A stretch of 64,000 nucleotides of DNA from Rhodobacter sp. (GTDB lineage: Bacteria > Pseudomonadota > Alphaproteobacteria > Rhodobacterales > Rhodobacteraceae). Below, piece after piece: positions 52,758 through 60,392 of the stretch. The stretch lies in the NCBI GenBank assembly GCA_020637595.1, contig JACKKE010000003.1, positions 1 to 64,000 of the forward strand, given 5' to 3'. The position numbers and the translations under genes are program-made. The notes below the pieces were generated by a model. It ran no database searches, was not told where the DNA came from, and saw only the letters and a list, made by a program, of their open reading frames with translations. The first letter of the stretch is position 1, and each line of letters opens with the position of its first letter.

Positions 52758-53336
52758 TCAGTCGTCGCGGCCCCGACCCCGCCCGCCACGGTCGTCGCCG
52801 CCGCGGTCGTCTGCACCACGCCCGCGCCCCCGATCGTCGCCCCGGCCATTGTCATCACCGCCCCGCCCACGGCCGCCGTTGTCGTCAGCACCGTTGTCGT
52901 CGTTGCCCCGCCCACGGCCGCCGTTGTCATCGGCACCGTTGTCATCACCGCCCCGCCCGCGGCCGCCGTTGTCATCGGCACCGTTGTCGTCGCGGCCCCG
53001 GCCGCGCCGGTCGCCGGCATCGTCAGCCCCCCGGCCCCGCCGACCGGCGCTGTCGAACGACACAAAACTGACGCCGGTTTCCGAACGGTCGCGGGCACTG
53101 GCACGGCCGGCCTCAAGGCTCAGAACATCGCCCGAGGCGCGATCATACACCACCTCGACCCCGGTCGCGCCCTTGATCGCCTCGACCCGCACCTCACCCG
53201 AGGCGCTGGTGATTTCGACGCGCGAATACCCTTGCGCGACATAGGACTGCGCCAGATCGGCAACGTCGATCTCGGCAAAGGCGGCCGACGTGGCCGTCAC
53301 CCCAGCCAGCGTGAAAAGAAGGGTTCTGAAAGACAT
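52758..53336 (-). CDS. Secreted PepSY-like protein with 15-residue RGRG-x-DDNGADDNGG repeats
   Basis: A 192-residue protein: signal peptide MSFRTLLFTLAGVTATSAAFA, a PepSY-like domain (LAQSYVAQGYSRVEITSASG, IKGATGVEVVYDRASGDVLS), then from residue 111 five 15-residue repeats of the form RGRGxDDNGADDNGG, diverging towards the end, plus a partial sixth. The tail is mixed-charge (Arg and Asp), unlike its acidic neighbour at 52211, although the folded domains are related. ATG 53336. It is the first gene of the three-gene unit with the luxR gene. Confidence 0.8.
   Translation of the reverse strand: MSFRTLLFTLAGVTATSAAFAEIDVADLAQSYVAQGYSRVEITSASGEVRVEAIKGATGVEVVYDRASGDVLSLEAGRASARDRSETGVSFVSFDSAGRRGRGADDAGDRRGRGRDDNGADDNGGRGRGGDDNGADDNGGRGRGNDDNGADDNGGRGRGGDDNGRGDDRGRGRGADDRGGDDRGGRGRGRDD
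52761..53006. repeat. 45-bp tandem repeats in the gene at 52758
   Basis: Five full 45-bp units and one partial encode the RGRGxDDNGADDNGG repeats (residues 111-192). Units are near-identical in the middle and decay at the C-terminal end, as expected for slippage-driven copy-number change. Confidence 0.75.
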
Positions 53337-53487
53337 TGACGAACTCCACGGTTTCAAACGCCGCCGGACCAGCTCCGACGACGATTGAACCGTGGCATCG
53401 ACCCCGCGGGCAACGCCATTGGCCCACGGGTTGTTTTTCGATCCTAGACCATCGGGATGAGGCGCATAAACCTGCGTTTACGGCCGA

Positions 53488-54720
53488 TCAGACGACCATA
53501 TCAAAGCCAAGATGCTTGGCGACGGTAAAGATGTCCTTGTCCCCCCTGCCCGACAGGTTGACCACGATGATATGGTCCTTGGGCAGGTCCGGCGCGATCT
53601 TGATCACATGCGCCAGCGCGTGCGAGCTTTCCAGCGCGGGGATGATCCCTTCGGTGCGGCAGCACATCTGGAACGCCTCGAGCGCCTCGGTATCGGTGAT
53701 CGAGACATATTCCGCGCGGCCGATGTCATGCAGCCAGCTGTGCTCGGGGCCGATGCCGGGGTAATCGAGCCCGGCCGAGATCGAATGCCCCTCGAGGATC
53801 TGCCCGTCGGCATCCTGCAGCAGATAGGTGCGGTTGCCGTGCAGCACGCCCGGGCGCCCGCCGGTCAGCGAGGCGCAATGCTCCATCCGGTCGTCGACCC
53901 CGTGGCCGCCGGCCTCGACGCCGATGATCCGCACGCTGGGATCATCGAGGAACGGGTGGAACAGACCCATCGCATTCGACCCGCCACCGACAGCCGCGAT
54001 GATCGTGTCGGGCAGACGGCCCTTGCCTTCCTGCTCTTCCAGTTGCCAGCGGGTTTCCTGGCCGATGATCGCCTGGAAATCGCGCACCATCGCCGGATAG
54101 GGGTGCGGGCCGGCCACGGTGCCGATGCAATAGAAGGTATCGCGCACATTGGTCACCCAGTCGCGCAGCGCGTCGTTCATCGCGTCCTTGAGCGTGCCGC
54201 GGCCGCTGGTGACCGGCACCACCTCGGCGCCCAGCAGGCGCATGCGGAACACGTTGGGCGCCTGACGCTGCACATCGGTCGCGCCCATGTAGACGATGCA
54301 TTTCAGGCCGAACTTGGCGCAGACGGTGGCCGTTGCGACGCCATGCTGCCCGGCGCCGGTCTCGGCGATGATGCGCTCCTTGCCCATCCGCCGCGCCAGC
54401 AGGATCTGACCCAGCACGTTGTTGATCTTGTGCGCACCGGTGTGGTTCAGTTCTTCGCGCTTGAGATAGATCTTGGCGCCGCCGAGTTCCTCGGTCATGC
54501 GCGGTGCGAAGTAGAGCGGGCTGGGACGGCCGACGTAGTTCTTCCACAGATCGTCCATTTCCGCCCAGAAGGTCGGATCGGTCTTGGCCTTCTCGTATTC
54601 GGCCTCAAGATCGAGGATCAGCGGCATCAGCGTCTCGCTGACGAAGCGGCCGCCGAAGATGCCGAAGCGGCCCTTGTCGTCGGGTCCGGTCATGAAGGAA
54701 TTGATCAGATCGTCGGGCAT
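53488..54720 (-). CDS. trpB: Tryptophan synthase beta subunit
   Basis: PLP enzyme that joins indole and serine to make tryptophan. The 410 residues contain the PLP Lys block LNHTGAHKINN, the phosphate-binding GGGSNAMG, GAGQHGVATATVCA and EGIIPALESSHA. ATG 54720 follows GGGAGGCCCTT. It lies downstream of trpF on the same strand, but two small genes and a palindrome array separate them. trpA is not adjacent to trpB here: the next gene downstream (52758) is unrelated. Confidence 0.96.
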   Translation of the reverse strand: MPDDLINSFMTGPDDKGRFGIFGGRFVSETLMPLILDLEAEYEKAKTDPTFWAEMDDLWKNYVGRPSPLYFAPRMTEELGGAKIYLKREELNHTGAHKINNVLGQILLARRMGKERIIAETGAGQHGVATATVCAKFGLKCIVYMGATDVQRQAPNVFRMRLLGAEVVPVTSGRGTLKDAMNDALRDWVTNVRDTFYCIGTVAGPHPYPAMVRDFQAIIGQETRWQLEEQEGKGRLPDTIIAAVGGGSNAMGLFHPFLDDPSVRIIGVEAGGHGVDDRMEHCASLTGGRPGVLHGNRTYLLQDADGQILEGHSISAGLDYPGIGPEHSWLHDIGRAEYVSITDTEALEAFQMCCRTEGIIPALESSHALAHVIKIAPDLPKDHIIVVNLSGRGDKDIFTVAKHLGFDMVV

Positions 54721-54815
54721 AAGGGCCTCCCTGCACGGTTTCGTCTGATCTAGAGCGGGTGGCGCGCAAGAGCAAGCACAGGCTGCCCCTGACGGGCGGT
54801 CACGGGCGGCGAAAA

Positions 54816-54907
54816 CGGCCGGTCGACCGGCCGAACGGACGCGGCGTCGACGCCGCGTGACCACGGCGCGTCGACGCGCCGTCATCTACGGGCCGTCGAC
54901 GGCCCGT
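54816..54907 (-). repeat. Array of four perfect palindromes centred on GTCGAC
   Basis: Perfect palindromes at 54816-54833 (18 bp), 54839-54858, 54863-54882 and 54888-54907 (20 bp each), with centres 24, 24 and 25 bases apart and 4-5-base spacers. All share GTCGAC at the centre; the arms differ (CGGCCG, ACGCGGC, ACGGCGC, ACGGGCC) yet each is fully self-complementary. As RNA each would make a 7-8-bp stem with a UCGA loop. It lies 96-187 bases upstream of the trpB start, in the transcript from the trpF side. I do not recognise it as a known repeat family. Confidence 0.85.
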
Positions 54908-54933
54908 TCCCCCCGCACCCGGCGGATCGGCAG

Positions 54934-55140
54934 CTAGTTGCAGAAGATCACGAAATGGCGCCCGTTCTCGACCGCCTGAAAGCCGCGCCTGTCCAGTTCG
55001 GCCAGGAAGGCCGCGCGCCCGACGAGGCGCTCGATATCGCGGATCTGGCGTTTCAGCACCCCGCCCTTGCGCGCCTCGACGCAGGACAGGACACTATCGA
55101 GCCAGAGTTCAGGGGTGAGGTAATCGGGCAAGGCGGACAT
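54934..55140 (-). CDS. Small protein of unknown function (68 residues)
   Basis: A 68-residue soluble protein, MSALPDYLTPELWLDSVLSC then a basic helix LKRQIRDIERLVGRAAFLAEL and RGFQAVENGRHFVIFCN. No signal peptide or known domain. The amphipathic helices suggest a small DNA- or protein-binding role, without further support. It lies between trpF-side genes and the palindrome array. Confidence 0.7.
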   Translation of the reverse strand: MSALPDYLTPELWLDSVLSCVEARKGGVLKRQIRDIERLVGRAAFLAELDRRGFQAVENGRHFVIFCN

Positions 55141-55189
55141 GGGCCGAGACTGGCAGCCAATGGTTAAGCCAGGCTTAACGCGCGCGCCC

Positions 55190-55525
55190 TTATCCGCAGA
55201 TCAACCGGTCGAACGCAGCAATGCACCTCAGGGGGTCGAACCCCGGCGCGCGGGCCTGCACCGAAGCCCACAGATACCGGTCGGTGTATTCCATCGACAC
55301 CGCCCCCTCGAGCACCCGCGCGCATTGGCCGGGCGAGATCTGGCAGGCGGCCAGCAACGCCTGTGCCGCTCCGTTGTCGGCGGGCATGATCGAGCCGTCG
55401 GCGATCTGCCCCGCCAGCCGCTCGCGGAACAGCACGCGCACCCCGTCGACGTCGGGGCGTGTGGCGAAGGCCGCACCCGCGGTGGCGACCGCCAGAACCA
55501 GAATGCCCTTGCTCAGGATGCCCAT
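55190..55525 (-). CDS. Hypothetical exported or membrane-anchored protein
   Basis: A 111-residue protein with a hydrophobic N-terminus (MGILSKGILVLAVATAGAAFA) that may be a signal peptide or anchor, followed by a soluble part with three Cys (LAACQISPGQCARVLEG ... PLRCIAAFDRLIC). It starts 6 bases after the trpF stop, so it probably shares the trpF transcript. I know of no function. Confidence 0.65.
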   Translation of the reverse strand: MGILSKGILVLAVATAGAAFATRPDVDGVRVLFRERLAGQIADGSIMPADNGAAQALLAACQISPGQCARVLEGAVSMEYTDRYLWASVQARAPGFDPLRCIAAFDRLICG

Positions 55526-55531
55526 GTCGCC

Positions 55532-56179
55532 CTACCCCTGCGCTGCGGTGATGAACGCCGCGATCTTGTCTGCATCCTTGATCCCCGGGGCGCTTTCCAC
55601 GCCCGAGGACACATCGACCTGCCGGGCCCCGGTCAGGGCGATCGCATCGCGGACATTCCCGGCATCGAGCCCGCCCGCCAGCATCCACGGCACCGGCCAG
55701 CGCCGCCCGGCGATCAGCCGCCAGTCGAAGGCGAGGCCATTGCCACCCGGCAGAACCGCGTCCCTGGGCGGCTTGGCGTCGACCAGCAGCATGTCGGCCA
55801 CACGGCCATAGTCCACCAGCTTCGGCAGATCCTCGGCCCCGGCAACCCCCACGGCCTTGATCAGCGGCAGCCCGTGGCGGGTGCGCAGCGCGGCCAGCCG
55901 TTCCGGCGTCTCGCGCCCGTGCAACTGCACCATATCCAAGGGCACCTCGGCCAGCACCGCGTCGATCAGCGCATCCTCGGCATCGACGAACAATCCCACC
56001 CGCGCCAGCCCCGCCGGGGCTGCCAGCGCGATCGCCTTGGCCTGGGGAATGGCCAGCGCCCGCGGGGATCTGGCAAAAAACACAAGCCCCGCATAGGCCG
56101 CACCGGCCGCGGCCACGACATCCATATCCCGCGGCCGGGTCAGGCCGCAGATCTTCACGCGCACCCGCGAGTCACTCAT
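55532..56179 (-). CDS. trpF: Phosphoribosylanthranilate isomerase
   Basis: Catalyses the Amadori rearrangement of phosphoribosylanthranilate in tryptophan synthesis. A 215-residue TIM barrel with the catalytic Cys in VKICGLTRPRD, Asp in LLVDAKPP, VQLHGRETPERLAALR and the phosphate loop LAGGLDAGNVRDAI. Its ATG overlaps the lapA stop as ATGA. Confidence 0.95.
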   Translation of the reverse strand: MSDSRVRVKICGLTRPRDMDVVAAAGAAYAGLVFFARSPRALAIPQAKAIALAAPAGLARVGLFVDAEDALIDAVLAEVPLDMVQLHGRETPERLAALRTRHGLPLIKAVGVAGAEDLPKLVDYGRVADMLLVDAKPPRDAVLPGGNGLAFDWRLIAGRRWPVPWMLAGGLDAGNVRDAIALTGARQVDVSSGVESAPGIKDADKIAAFITAAQG

Positions 56180-56544
56180 GGTGCGTCGCCGGTCTCGTCG
56201 AGGATCGCCAGCACCTGGTCACGCGGCTGGCTGCGCGCCTCGGTCGCGGCGGACGACCCGCCCGAGCCGCTGCGCATCCGCTCCAGCTCGCGACGGTTCT
56301 GCGCGGCCTCCTTGCGCTGGCCATGTTCGCGCAGCCATTCCCAGACCAGCCCGAACACCAGCCCCAGCCCCGCCGCGCCGCCGACGATGACGAAGAGCGG
56401 CAGCGTGACCGAATAGCCGAACCCCAGAAAGGCCGACACGGTATCGGGCCATAGCGCCAGGGTCACGGGCGCGCGGTTGGCCAGCGCCACGGTCACGCAC
56501 AGGACGAGGACCAGGGCCAGCAGGGCGTAACGGATGTATTTCAT
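56176..56544 (-). CDS. LapA domain (DUF1049) membrane protein
   Basis: A 122-residue protein with two membrane helices (about residues 3-22 and 42-66), then a soluble coil (WLREHGQRKEAAQNRRELER). This is the LapA/YciS-like layout, which in E. coli assists lipopolysaccharide assembly. It is coupled to trpF by ATGA and follows ihfB closely, an arrangement common in relatives. Confidence 0.88.
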   Translation of the reverse strand: MKYIRYALLALVLVLCVTVALANRAPVTLALWPDTVSAFLGFGYSVTLPLFVIVGGAAGLGLVFGLVWEWLREHGQRKEAAQNRRELERMRSGSGGSSAATEARSQPRDQVLAILDETGDAP

Positions 56545-56553
56545 CGCCTCAAA

Positions 56554-56841
56554 TCAGGATTCGAGCCCGTTCAGACGGTCGCGCAACAGCTTGCCGGTCT
56601 TGAAGAACGGGACGCATTTCTCTTCGACATCGACGGTTTCGCCGGTCCTCGGGTTCCGCCCCATTCTGGCATCGCGGCGTTTGACGGAGAATGCGCCAAA
56701 TCCGCGCAACTCGACTCGTTCACCGCGCGCCAGCGCCTCGATGATCTCTTCAAAGAACGTGTTCACGATGCGCTCGACATCCCGCAGATAGAGGTGCGGA
56801 TTGTCGGCGGCGAGTTTCTGGATCAGTTCGGAACGGATCAT
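56554..56841 (-). CDS. ihfB: Integration host factor subunit beta
   Basis: A 95-residue DNA-bending protein that pairs with IHF alpha. It begins MIRSELIQKLAADNPHLYLRD, with the conserved VNTFFEEII and RGFGAFSVKRRDARMGRNPRTGE; the Pro in GRNP inserts into the minor groove. ATG 56841 is preceded by GGGAGG; a promoter with TATAGT lies about 70 bases further upstream. Confidence 0.95.
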   Translation of the reverse strand: MIRSELIQKLAADNPHLYLRDVERIVNTFFEEIIEALARGERVELRGFGAFSVKRRDARMGRNPRTGETVDVEEKCVPFFKTGKLLRDRLNGLES

Positions 56842-56910
56842 GGCCTCCCCCCCAGGTGGCGCATAGTTTTCGGGGACGACGGCTTCTTTGGCCGTCTGAT
56901 GGACGCCCCG

Positions 56911-56938
56911 ACTATAGGACTTCCTGAAGCTTTCACAA
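56911..56938 (-). promoter_or_regulatory. ihfB promoter
   Basis: On the minus strand TTGTGA (56933-56938) and TATAGT (56911-56916) are 16 bases apart; the -10 matches five of six consensus bases. A GACGGC/GCCGTC hairpin lies in the leader (56878-56896). Confidence 0.6.
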
Positions 56939-57058
56939 TGAAAACTACGCGAATCCGCGCCTTTGCGCGGCACCGGAACCGGCCAATCCGTCACTGGAAG
57001 AGGCACGGTGCCGCCCGGACAGGCAGCCGCGCCCCGCAATGGCGAATCAGCGGTCACG

Positions 57059-57088
57059 AAAAAGGGGCCCCGCAAATGCGGGACCCCC
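57059..57088 (-). terminator. Intrinsic terminator of rpsA
   Basis: On the minus strand GGGGGTCCCGC-ATTT-GCGGGGCCCC is followed by TTTTT. It lies 28 bases after the rpsA stop and so isolates rpsA from ihfB. Confidence 0.85.
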
Positions 57089-57115
57089 GATGACCGGGCA
57101 GCTGTCCGGTCGCTA

Positions 57116-58789
57116 TTAGCTGCGGTCGCGCAGCGCCGCGCCCAGGATGTCGCCCAGCGAAGCGCCGGCGTCCGACGAGCCATACTGCTCGACGGCTTCC
57201 TTCTCTTCGGCGATCTCGCGCGCCTTGATCGACAGGCCCAGCTTGCGGGTCTTCGAATCGACCGAGGTCACGCGGACGTCGACCTTGTCGCCGACACCGA
57301 AACGCTCGGGGCGCTGGTCGGCACGGTCGCGGGCCAGGTCCGAACGGCGGATGAAGGACTTCATGCCGTTATAGTCCACCTCGATGCCGCCGTCTTCGAT
57401 GGCGGTGACTTCGACGGTGATGACCGAACCACGCTTCACGCCGTCAACGGCTTCCGAGAAGGTGTCGGCGCCCAGAGCCTTGATCGACAGCGAGATGCGC
57501 TCGCGCTCGACGTCGACTTCCAGAACGGCGGCCTGCACCATGTCGCCCTTGCGATAGGACTGGATGGCTTCCTCGCCGCGCTGATCCCAAGACAGGTCCG
57601 ACAGGTGAACCATGCCGTCGATGTCGCCTTCGAGGCCGATGAACAGACCGAATTCGGTGATGTTCTTGACTTCGCCCTCGATGGTCGAACCGGCCGGGTG
57701 GCTTTCGGCAAAGACTTCCCACGGGTTGCGCTGGGTCTGCTTGAGGCCGAGCGACACGCGACGCTTGCCGCTGTCGATCTCCAGCACCATGACTTCGACT
57801 TCCTGCGAGGTCGAGACGATCTTGCCGGGGTGCACGTTCTTCTTGGTCCAGCTCATTTCCGAGACGTGGACCAGACCTTCGACACCGGGCTCCAGTTCGA
57901 CGAACGCACCGTAGTCGGTGATGTTGGTCACGCAGCCCTTGTGGACCGAACCCAGCGGATAGTTGGCCTCGACGGCATCCCACGGGTCGGCCTGCAGCTG
58001 CTTGATGCCCAGGCTGATGCGGTGGGTTTCCTTGTTGATCTTGATGACCTGAACCTTGAGGCTCTGACCGATCGACAGGACTTCCGACGGGTGGTTGATG
58101 CGGCGCCAGGCCATGTCGGTGACGTGCAGCAGGCCGTCAACGCCGCCCAGGTCAACAAACGCACCGTATTCGGTGATGTTCTTGACGACCCCATCCAGCA
58201 CCTGACCTTCGGCCAGACGGCCGATGACCTCGGCGCGCTGCTCGGCGCGGCTTTCTTCGAGGATCGCGCGGCGCGACACCACGATGTTGCCACGGCGGCG
58301 GTCCATCTTCAGGATCTGGAACGGCTGCTTCAGACCCATCAGCGGGCCGGCATCGCGCACCGGGCGCACGTCAACCTGCGAGCCGGGCAGGAACGCGACA
58401 GCGCCGCCCAGATCGACGGTAAAGCCGCCCTTGACCCGGCCGAAGATCGCGCCTTCGACGCGCAGTTCGTCGGCATAGGCTTTTTCCAGACGATCCCAGG
58501 CGGCCTCGCGGCGGGCCTTTTCGCGGCTGATCACGGCTTCGCCGCGGGCGTTCTCGACACGCTCGAGGTAGACCTCGACCTCGTCGCCCACGGCCACTTC
58601 CGGGGCTTCGCCGGGATTCGCAAATTCTTTCAGATCGACGCGGCCTTCCATCTTGTAGCCGACGTCGATGATGGCCTGGCCCGCCTCGATGGCGATCACC
58701 TTGCCCTTGACGACAGTCCCTTCGTTCGGGGTGTCGATCTCGAGGCTCTCGTTCAGGAGGGCCTCGAATTCAGCCATAGCATTGGTCAT
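57116..58789 (-). CDS. rpsA: 30S ribosomal protein S1
   Basis: RNA-binding protein that brings mRNAs to the 30S subunit. The 557 residues contain six S1 repeats; KNITEYGAFVDLGGVDGLLHVTDM, NITDYGAFVELEPGVEGLVHVSEM and KNITEFGLFIGLEGDIDGMVHLSDL are the third to fifth cores (quoted here as family landmarks). ATG 58789 has AAGGAAC upstream. Its leader is about 130 bases, and rpsA is usually self-regulated through such leaders. The usual upstream neighbour cmk is not present here. Confidence 0.95.
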   Translation of the reverse strand: MTNAMAEFEALLNESLEIDTPNEGTVVKGKVIAIEAGQAIIDVGYKMEGRVDLKEFANPGEAPEVAVGDEVEVYLERVENARGEAVISREKARREAAWDRLEKAYADELRVEGAIFGRVKGGFTVDLGGAVAFLPGSQVDVRPVRDAGPLMGLKQPFQILKMDRRRGNIVVSRRAILEESRAEQRAEVIGRLAEGQVLDGVVKNITEYGAFVDLGGVDGLLHVTDMAWRRINHPSEVLSIGQSLKVQVIKINKETHRISLGIKQLQADPWDAVEANYPLGSVHKGCVTNITDYGAFVELEPGVEGLVHVSEMSWTKKNVHPGKIVSTSQEVEVMVLEIDSGKRRVSLGLKQTQRNPWEVFAESHPAGSTIEGEVKNITEFGLFIGLEGDIDGMVHLSDLSWDQRGEEAIQSYRKGDMVQAAVLEVDVERERISLSIKALGADTFSEAVDGVKRGSVITVEVTAIEDGGIEVDYNGMKSFIRRSDLARDRADQRPERFGVGDKVDVRVTSVDSKTRKLGLSIKAREIAEEKEAVEQYGSSDAGASLGDILGAALRDRS

Positions 58790-58922
58790 GTAACTCAGTT
58801 CCTTTTGGGTCTGTTTCACTGGCCAGACGGTTGGTTCCGCCGGTCTTTCACTGCCCTTGTCGAAAAGGCCAAGGGGCGCCGGTGATCCGACGCCCGTTGC
58901 AACCCCGCCTCGGGATGCGCGC

Positions 58923-58951
58923 GCTATAGATGTTTTGCACCCGCCTGGCAA
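58923..58951 (-). promoter_or_regulatory. rpsA promoter
   Basis: On the minus strand TTGCCA (58946-58951) and TATAGC (58923-58928) are 17 bases apart. It lies 134 bases upstream of the start codon and implies a leader of about 125 bases. Confidence 0.6.
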
Positions 58952-59015
58952 GCGTCACCGCCTGTCTGTTCAGGCTGCCACCCCACGCGCGGGAGGGCGG
59001 CAGGCAAGGGGCCGG

Positions 59016-60035
59016 TCAGTTCAGGTTGAACAGGACCACCGGGTTCAGGATCGCCCAGCTGGGGTTGCGACCCGCACCAGCAAGGTCGTCGCCCCGGTTC
59101 GGGCCCCCCGACAGGGTGAAGGGCGTGGAATACACCTGCCCAGCGAACTGCGCGCGGATTTCGCCGCTGATCGGCGACGCGCAAGCCCCGGAATAGTGGT
59201 TCAGACGCACGTCCAGCGCCCGAATGTCGTCCACGTTGGTCAGCTCCACCTCTTCATACGAGGCACCGCCGCTAGAGCGGATATCCTCACCGTATTGGCC
59301 GAAGGGCAGGCTGGTGTTGTGGTAATAGAGGTAGTTGTCGGTGACGCCGCTGGTGCCGCCCTGACGCACATAGAGGTCGATGTCCACGTCCGAGCAGCCG
59401 GGCGTTTCCCAGCGGATGCCGATCCGGGTCGGGCCCGAGGTGGTCGGCGGGGCGGTGTTCGACACGGTGACGGTCTCGTTCGTCAGATAGCTGTTGTCGC
59501 CCTGCACGGTGCCCACGGGAACCATCGACACCGCATCCAGCAGAACGTCCGCGTCGTACCCATACTCGCCGGCGAAGGCGATGGTTGCCGAGGTGCCCTG
59601 GGCCACGAAGTCGTGGACCGACGTGTAATACGCCGCACCGTCGCCGGCATAGGTCATCGGGGTGAAGGCCCCGTTCACGCCGATCGCGAAGATCGTCATC
59701 TGGCCAGGCGCGTAGGTGTGTGCCGTCGGACCCGGGCGCCACGAGGCGGTGATGCGATAGGTCTCGCCCACGGTCAGGTTCTGAACCGTCTGGCTGACAT
59801 TGGGGTCTTCGCCCTGGTTGTTGTAGTTGAGCCAGACCGCACCGGCATCGCGCGAGCAGATGATGTTCACCAGGTCGGCGGGGCGCGCCGTCCAGCCTTC
59901 ATGGCAGGTGCCCCCGTCGAAGCCCGGGTTGGCAAGCAGGTTACCATGCCCCTGAGCCATCGCGGCGGTCGCAGTGAACATGAGCAGGCCGGCAAGCGAG
60001 ACGCTCGACAGCGGATTCTTGATAATCGGATTCAT
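59016..60035 (-). CDS. Secreted protein with carbohydrate-binding-module-like N-terminal domain
   Basis: A 339-residue exported protein. The signal peptide (SVSLAGLLMFTATAAMA) is followed by a jelly-roll-like domain starting GHGNLLANPGFDGGTCHEGW, which resembles CBM4/DUF642-type ligand-binding domains and includes VSQTVQNLTVGETYRITASW. The C-terminal half has WETPGCSDVDIDLYVR and DVRLNHYSGACASPISGEIR, which I do not recognise; it recalls calcium-independent Ig-like/YfaP-type domains. Cys residues probably pair. ATG 60035 has GAGG upstream. The upstream region is comparatively AT-rich. No neighbours suggest a pathway. Confidence 0.8.
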   Translation of the reverse strand: MNPIIKNPLSSVSLAGLLMFTATAAMAQGHGNLLANPGFDGGTCHEGWTARPADLVNIICSRDAGAVWLNYNNQGEDPNVSQTVQNLTVGETYRITASWRPGPTAHTYAPGQMTIFAIGVNGAFTPMTYAGDGAAYYTSVHDFVAQGTSATIAFAGEYGYDADVLLDAVSMVPVGTVQGDNSYLTNETVTVSNTAPPTTSGPTRIGIRWETPGCSDVDIDLYVRQGGTSGVTDNYLYYHNTSLPFGQYGEDIRSSGGASYEEVELTNVDDIRALDVRLNHYSGACASPISGEIRAQFAGQVYSTPFTLSGGPNRGDDLAGAGRNPSWAILNPVVLFNLN

Positions 60036-60392
60036 GATCGAATTCCTCTACTGGACTGAGAACTGGCAGCGCCAGTGATTGCACTTCCGGTTTCCCTGGC
60101 CCCCTCCGCGAGACACTAAGTGTCCCGATGCTCCCACATGACTGTCCAGGTATTACGAGGTTAGGAACCAAATCCTTACCTGTCCATAAATAATTCTTTT
60201 TCGCCGCATCTTCTCACGCCTCTGTAACTGTCCTTTCCCTCACCGCGCCCGGGCGGCGGTGAGGGATCTGGAATACCCGCGGCGCGCGGACGGGGGCATT
60301 CCACGGCGCCAACGTCGACACGCCGTCCGGTGCGGCACCGGGGCTAGGCAGATCACTGTGTGGTGCTAAGCTGTGCCCAGGGAGGAACCGCC
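60036..60392. other. Divergent intergenic region with inverted repeats
   Basis: This 357-base region contains no gene. It holds ACTGGC-AGC-GCCAGT (60062-60076), GACACT-A-AGTGTC (60112-60124), an AT-rich stretch around 60150-60200, and a strong hairpin CCCTCACCGC/GCGGTGAGGG with a 9-base loop (60237-60265). The two short palindromes precede the secreted-protein gene and could be its operators; the hairpin separates the two divergent promoters. I cannot place exact promoters. Confidence 0.55.

Noticed and set aside
54816..54907. CRISPR array interpretation of the regular 24-25 bp repeats
   Set aside because: The units are palindromes with only 6 shared bases, spacers are 4-5 bases, and there are no cas genes.
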